From assembly GCA_937892275.1 (NCBI GenBank), contig CALAVG010000112.1, positions 1 through 64,000 on the forward strand: a stretch of DNA of 64,000 bases, given 5' to 3'. The translations under genes were made by a program, and so were the position numbers. Origin of the DNA: an uncultured Methanomicrobiales archaeon (lineage in GTDB: Archaea > Thermoplasmatota > Thermoplasmata > Methanomassiliicoccales > Methanomethylophilaceae). Below, piece after piece: positions 61,224-64,000 of this stretch. Each line of letters starts with the position of its first letter. Position 1 is the first letter of the stretch. The notes below the pieces were generated by a model. The model searched no databases, had not been told where the DNA came from, and saw nothing but the letters and a program-made list of their open reading frames with translations.

Positions 61224-62642
61224 TCAATTTTCCACTCTGACGACCTTATTCTTTATCGCTACAGTACATATGAACGAAATACACAGCACCACGATAGAGA
61301 AGCACATAATCGGTATGAAACCTGCCAAAAGTTCATCCTGAGACATTGAACCAATACTTCCAGAGCTATAGAATCCGAAAATAGATGCAAAGACTGCACA
61401 GCCTAGGGCTGATGCCAACGGGCTGACGGCTAGCATGATATTCGCGGCCTCCTCTTCACATCCTGGCGTTGAATGATGGACCATGCGTGTCGGCAATGCA
61501 GTCCCATTAAATGCATTCGATGCCCCGAGGAGTATTATCGGGAACAGCAGAAACACTGCTTCCGATCTCTGGATTGCCAATATAATCATAATGACACAAA
61601 ATAGGGCCCTTAGGAAAGGAGCTGCAACAGACGGCCATTTGCACCCATGTCTGTCACAGATTTTGCCGACAGGTAAAGACAATATGATCGTTGAAACGGA
61701 CGAGATAGCAATATATACGCCAGATTCGAACTCACCCATGCCCCAATATCCCTGGAACATATATGGCAGGATATAGAAACAACCTCCCGAGATTATGCTG
61801 CACAGGAAGAATGCCACCATTATTGTTGTGTATTCCTTATTCTTGAACAGCTTCGGGGACAGTATAGCCCTTTCTTTATCCCTCTTGATGCTTAAAATCA
61901 GAGCGTATATAGACAAGCAAATCACAGCGATGAATGCTATTATGATAACTGACTGTAACGAACCTAATCCGCTGAACAGGCTAGAACTCTGTACTAGCCC
62001 GAGTGCCATAGATATCAGGATCATGACAGACAATGAACCCAAAATAGTGGGATCCTTTGCAGATTCAATACTCAGATCCTTGGGCAGATATCTTACGGCC
62101 AGAACAGTTATCAATATACAAATCGGGATGTTGAAATAAAAGATCCAACCCCAGTGCAGATTCGCCGAGATCGCTCCACCAATCAGGGGGCCAACAATTA
62201 TCGCAAAACCGGATGCTATGCCCATAACTGACATTCCCAGACCTTTTCTATCCCCAGGAAGCAACTTGACTATTATTGATGGCATCACAGACATTAGCAT
62301 CGCAACTCCGATGCACTGCAAGATACTGAATAAGATGAGCATCCAATATTCTACACTCATACCGCATAACAAGGACGTAACGGCAACAATAAGCGACCCA
62401 ATTATCGTGAATTTTTTCAAACGTCCGTTCTTGGCCATCCTACCAAATGGAAGGACAAATGCAGACAATCCCGCCGAACAAACAATCAGAATCAAAGAAC
62501 TCTCTACCACCGAGATATTGAAAAATGTGCTAATCGTTGGCAGGGATACACTCAGTAAGGAATAATCCGAATTAATCAAAAAATCGGCTAAGAATAGTAT
62601 GACTAGTGCTACCAGATGATTGGATTGAATTTTACTTTCCAC
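61224..62642 (-). CDS. MFS exporter, DHA2 (14-helix) type
   Basis: 472 residues with about 14 hydrophobic helices. The DHA2 features are an N-terminal LADFLINSDYSLLSVSLPTI (motif D1 type), GFAIIVGPLIGGAIS (motif C), and VGKICDRHGCK as motif-A-like loop. Such proteins expel drugs or small metabolites by proton exchange. The start is GTG 62642, behind GAGGTGATAAGA and 11 bases after the ATP-grasp gene's stop, so the two are one operon. Base composition is more AT-rich than the rest of the window, suggesting transfer. Likely exports the ligase product. Confidence 0.85.
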   Translation of the reverse strand: MESKIQSNHLVALVILFLADFLINSDYSLLSVSLPTISTFFNISVVESSLILIVCSAGLSAFVLPFGRMAKNGRLKKFTIIGSLIVAVTSLLCGMSVEYWMLILFSILQCIGVAMLMSVMPSIIVKLLPGDRKGLGMSVMGIASGFAIIVGPLIGGAISANLHWGWIFYFNIPICILITVLAVRYLPKDLSIESAKDPTILGSLSVMILISMALGLVQSSSLFSGLGSLQSVIIIAFIAVICLSIYALILSIKRDKERAILSPKLFKNKEYTTIMVAFFLCSIISGGCFYILPYMFQGYWGMGEFESGVYIAISSVSTIILSLPVGKICDRHGCKWPSVAAPFLRALFCVIMIILAIQRSEAVFLLFPIILLGASNAFNGTALPTRMVHHSTPGCEEEAANIMLAVSPLASALGCAVFASIFGFYSSGSIGSMSQDELLAGFIPIMCFSIVVLCISFICTVAIKNKVVRVEN

Positions 62643-62652
62643 TCTTATCACC

Positions 62653-64000
62653 TCATCTTGATTCCTTACAAAATTGTATCTTGTCCCTATCGCTACCACA
62701 TTCGATCATTCCGAAAAATGACATCGCCACACTCAAACCTTCCTTACCGTAGGGTATGGATTCTGCAATTGATAGGTCGACATCCAATACCTCTCCGGCA
62801 GATATAGAGTCTACAGTCAATTTCAAATCTGCAAGCGTATGAGCGAATTTAAACGAATCATCCTCCATCATCAGGTCAGGATAATTATTCTCAAGTTCCT
62901 TTATCATCTTGTAATCTCTCTCGAGAATATCCTTCGATTCCGCCACAAGGAAGAGATTTCCAAGGGAAGTTGAGAGATCGATTGTCTTTGAGATGAGCCT
63001 TTTTCCATCTTTCATATCGCATGAGAAATACGAAGGCAGAGCTGACACCAGAATATTCGTCGGTGCCGGATCTAATTCGCCCACTTTGGTAGCTGTCAGC
63101 TCCTCTACAATTGCATATTTACCATTAGTGTCGAAGTGAACCTTCAACATATCTGAAAACATCTCCTCATCCATTGTAGCAAAGCTATAATCAGCATATG
63201 TGCAACCATACATCGCAATTTGGAACTCCTCAGGCTGGGAAGCACCCATCATACGCGGATTGGTCTCTATAAGTATTGGTCCTTCCGAATTCCAGAAGTA
63301 TTCGGAGTGACATAATCCGTAGCGAACGCCTGTTGCATCGAGTACGGCTAAAGCATAATCTATCAAACCCCTGGGAGCCGAGGACTCGCTCAAAAGCATT
63401 TCTCCATCGTAGAAAACATTACCGTTCGCGTTTGTAAGGCGATACCTCCAAAGGTCCGTTATGACATGTTTGCCATTGCACGAAGCCGTATTGACGACAT
63501 ATTCCTCACCAATCACATACTCCTGCATTAGGATATCAACATCCTTCTCACCGATGTTGTTCGTGGAATTCCTTAAGAGATTGAAATGATTGATACACTC
63601 ATCCAAACTGCTGCACACCTTGAAACCTACGCTAGCGCCGGATGATGTGTATTTGATTGCACATTTACCGTTACATGTTTCCCAGAATTCCTTAACTTCC
63701 TTCTCTGACTTGACAGATCTGGTGCGCATATGCCTGAGGCCGGCCTTTTCAAGGGCCGTGGCCATTCCAAGTTTGGTGGTGCGCAACCATGTTGTCGAAG
63801 GATCGTTTCCAGGAAGACCCAGACGTTTAGAAAGTTCATCTGCAAGACCGACTCCGGGATCGCCTCCTGCGAACACCGCTTCAATCTTCTTTCCCTCCAA
63901 GATAGCCATTGCATCATCTGCATCCTGGCACACTTCAACCTCTTCACCTGGAAACGATTTCTCGAATCCCTCCACAATCTTATCGAAATTTGGGATCGGA
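62653..64000 (-). CDS. ATP-grasp ligase (carnosine synthase/BacD-like), 5' end beyond the window
   Basis: At least 449 residues; the frame remains open to the right edge. The ATP-grasp core is visible: lysine in CAIKYTSSGASVGFKVC (the GG/S-rich loop), LMQEYVIGEEYVVNT, and the Mg ligands in HSEYFWNSEGPILIETNPRMMG. The family forms amide bonds by acyl-phosphate intermediates, for example dipeptides and amino-acid antibiotics. The MFS exporter directly follows, as in bacilysin-type loci (BacD with BacE). Composition is AT-rich with fewer C-ending codons than neighbours. Substrate unknown; biotin carboxylase-like members are ruled out by length and motifs. Confidence 0.82.
   Translation of the reverse strand, partial: PIPNFDKIVEGFEKSFPGEEVEVCQDADDAMAILEGKKIEAVFAGGDPGVGLADELSKRLGLPGNDPSTTWLRTTKLGMATALEKAGLRHMRTRSVKSEKEVKEFWETCNGKCAIKYTSSGASVGFKVCSSLDECINHFNLLRNSTNNIGEKDVDILMQEYVIGEEYVVNTASCNGKHVITDLWRYRLTNANGNVFYDGEMLLSESSAPRGLIDYALAVLDATGVRYGLCHSEYFWNSEGPILIETNPRMMGASQPEEFQIAMYGCTYADYSFATMDEEMFSDMLKVHFDTNGKYAIVEELTATKVGELDPAPTNILVSALPSYFSCDMKDGKRLISKTIDLSTSLGNLFLVAESKDILERDYKMIKELENNYPDLMMEDDSFKFAHTLADLKLTVDSISAGEVLDVDLSIAESIPYGKEGLSVAMSFFGMIECGSDRDKIQFCKESR

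Noticed and set aside
1..64000. CRISPR arrays, prophage genes, rRNA genes and pyrrolysine-type amber read-through genes
   Set aside because: No regularly spaced repeats, phage structural genes, rRNA motifs or methylamine methyltransferase sequences were seen.

Overview
The window comes from a methanogenic archaeon of the Thermoplasmata, most likely Methanomassiliicoccales (Methanomethylophilus-like). The evidence is an 11-protein, 12-gene Fpo/NuoA-N complex with no FpoF or FpoO, methanogenesis marker protein 11, archaeal lipid genes (CarS, prenyl synthase, two geranylgeranyl reductases), an archaeal AMP/type III RuBisCO pathway, and archaeal information-processing genes (Nop5, IF5A, PCNA, TFS, Taw2, KptA, SMC-ScpAB). 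Genes are tightly packed, often with 1-4 base ATGA overlaps and GGTGA-type ribosome binding sites. I see no CRISPR array, prophage or rRNA. I had no database, so all assignments rest on recognised motifs.

Layout. 1-3.2 kb: a + strand cassette with an ACT-domain protein, two TIM-barrel proteins related to the corrinoid iron-sulfur protein subunits CdhD and CdhE, and an unknown protein. It is followed by an aldehyde dehydrogenase homologue that lacks the catalytic cysteine. 4.8-8.2 kb: an accessory island bounded by two near-identical tRNA-Val genes, holding a broken DUF4143 gene, transposase remnants and an intact IS1634-like transposase. 8.3-10 kb: a frameshifted glycosyltransferase-like remnant and a BspA-like surface protein. 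10.1-17.1 kb: tRNA-Gly, RtcA, a riboflavin/F420 pathway reductase, an ArsR-V4R regulator divergent from mtnA plus a class II aldolase (methylthioadenosine/5'-deoxyadenosine salvage), Nop5, a structured non-coding stretch, IF5A and agmatinase. 17.1-28.6 kb (mostly - strand): a divergent phosphohexomutase, ScpB-ScpA-SMC, HAD phosphatase, UDG, PyrE, CarS, Nob1 (+), geranylgeranyl reductase and prenyl synthase.

28.7-39.1 kb is the Fpo operon, transcribed fpoABCDHIJJKLMN on the - strand. It is the membrane proton pump that would take electrons from reduced ferredoxin or a heterodisulfide-reductase partner. Its FpoI carries four [4Fe-4S] motifs instead of two. 39.2-50.8 kb: ProC, then a long - strand run (RNase III, ribose-1,5-bisphosphate isomerase, RuBisCO, AMP phosphorylase, a deacetylase, a GNAT-FolD fusion, KptA, Mmp11, UppS, B12-radical SAM). 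AMP phosphorylase, the isomerase and RuBisCO together turn AMP into 3-phosphoglycerate. 50.9-57.9 kb: an unknown Cys-rich protein, Taw2, a second geranylgeranyl reductase, transaldolase with split transketolase, PCNA and TFS. 58-64 kb: a membrane protein with a DUF559-like tail, a beta-CASP ribonuclease behind a 34-codon leader ORF, and an AT-richer MFS exporter plus ATP-grasp ligase pair that looks like a small peptide biosynthesis/export module.

The best candidates for something undescribed are the corrinoid-less CdhD/CdhE-like cassette, the four-cluster FpoI, the GNAT-FolD fusion, the structured region before IF5A, the ATP-grasp/MFS pair, and a set of apparent pseudoenzymes (aldehyde dehydrogenase, phosphohexomutase, prenyl synthase).
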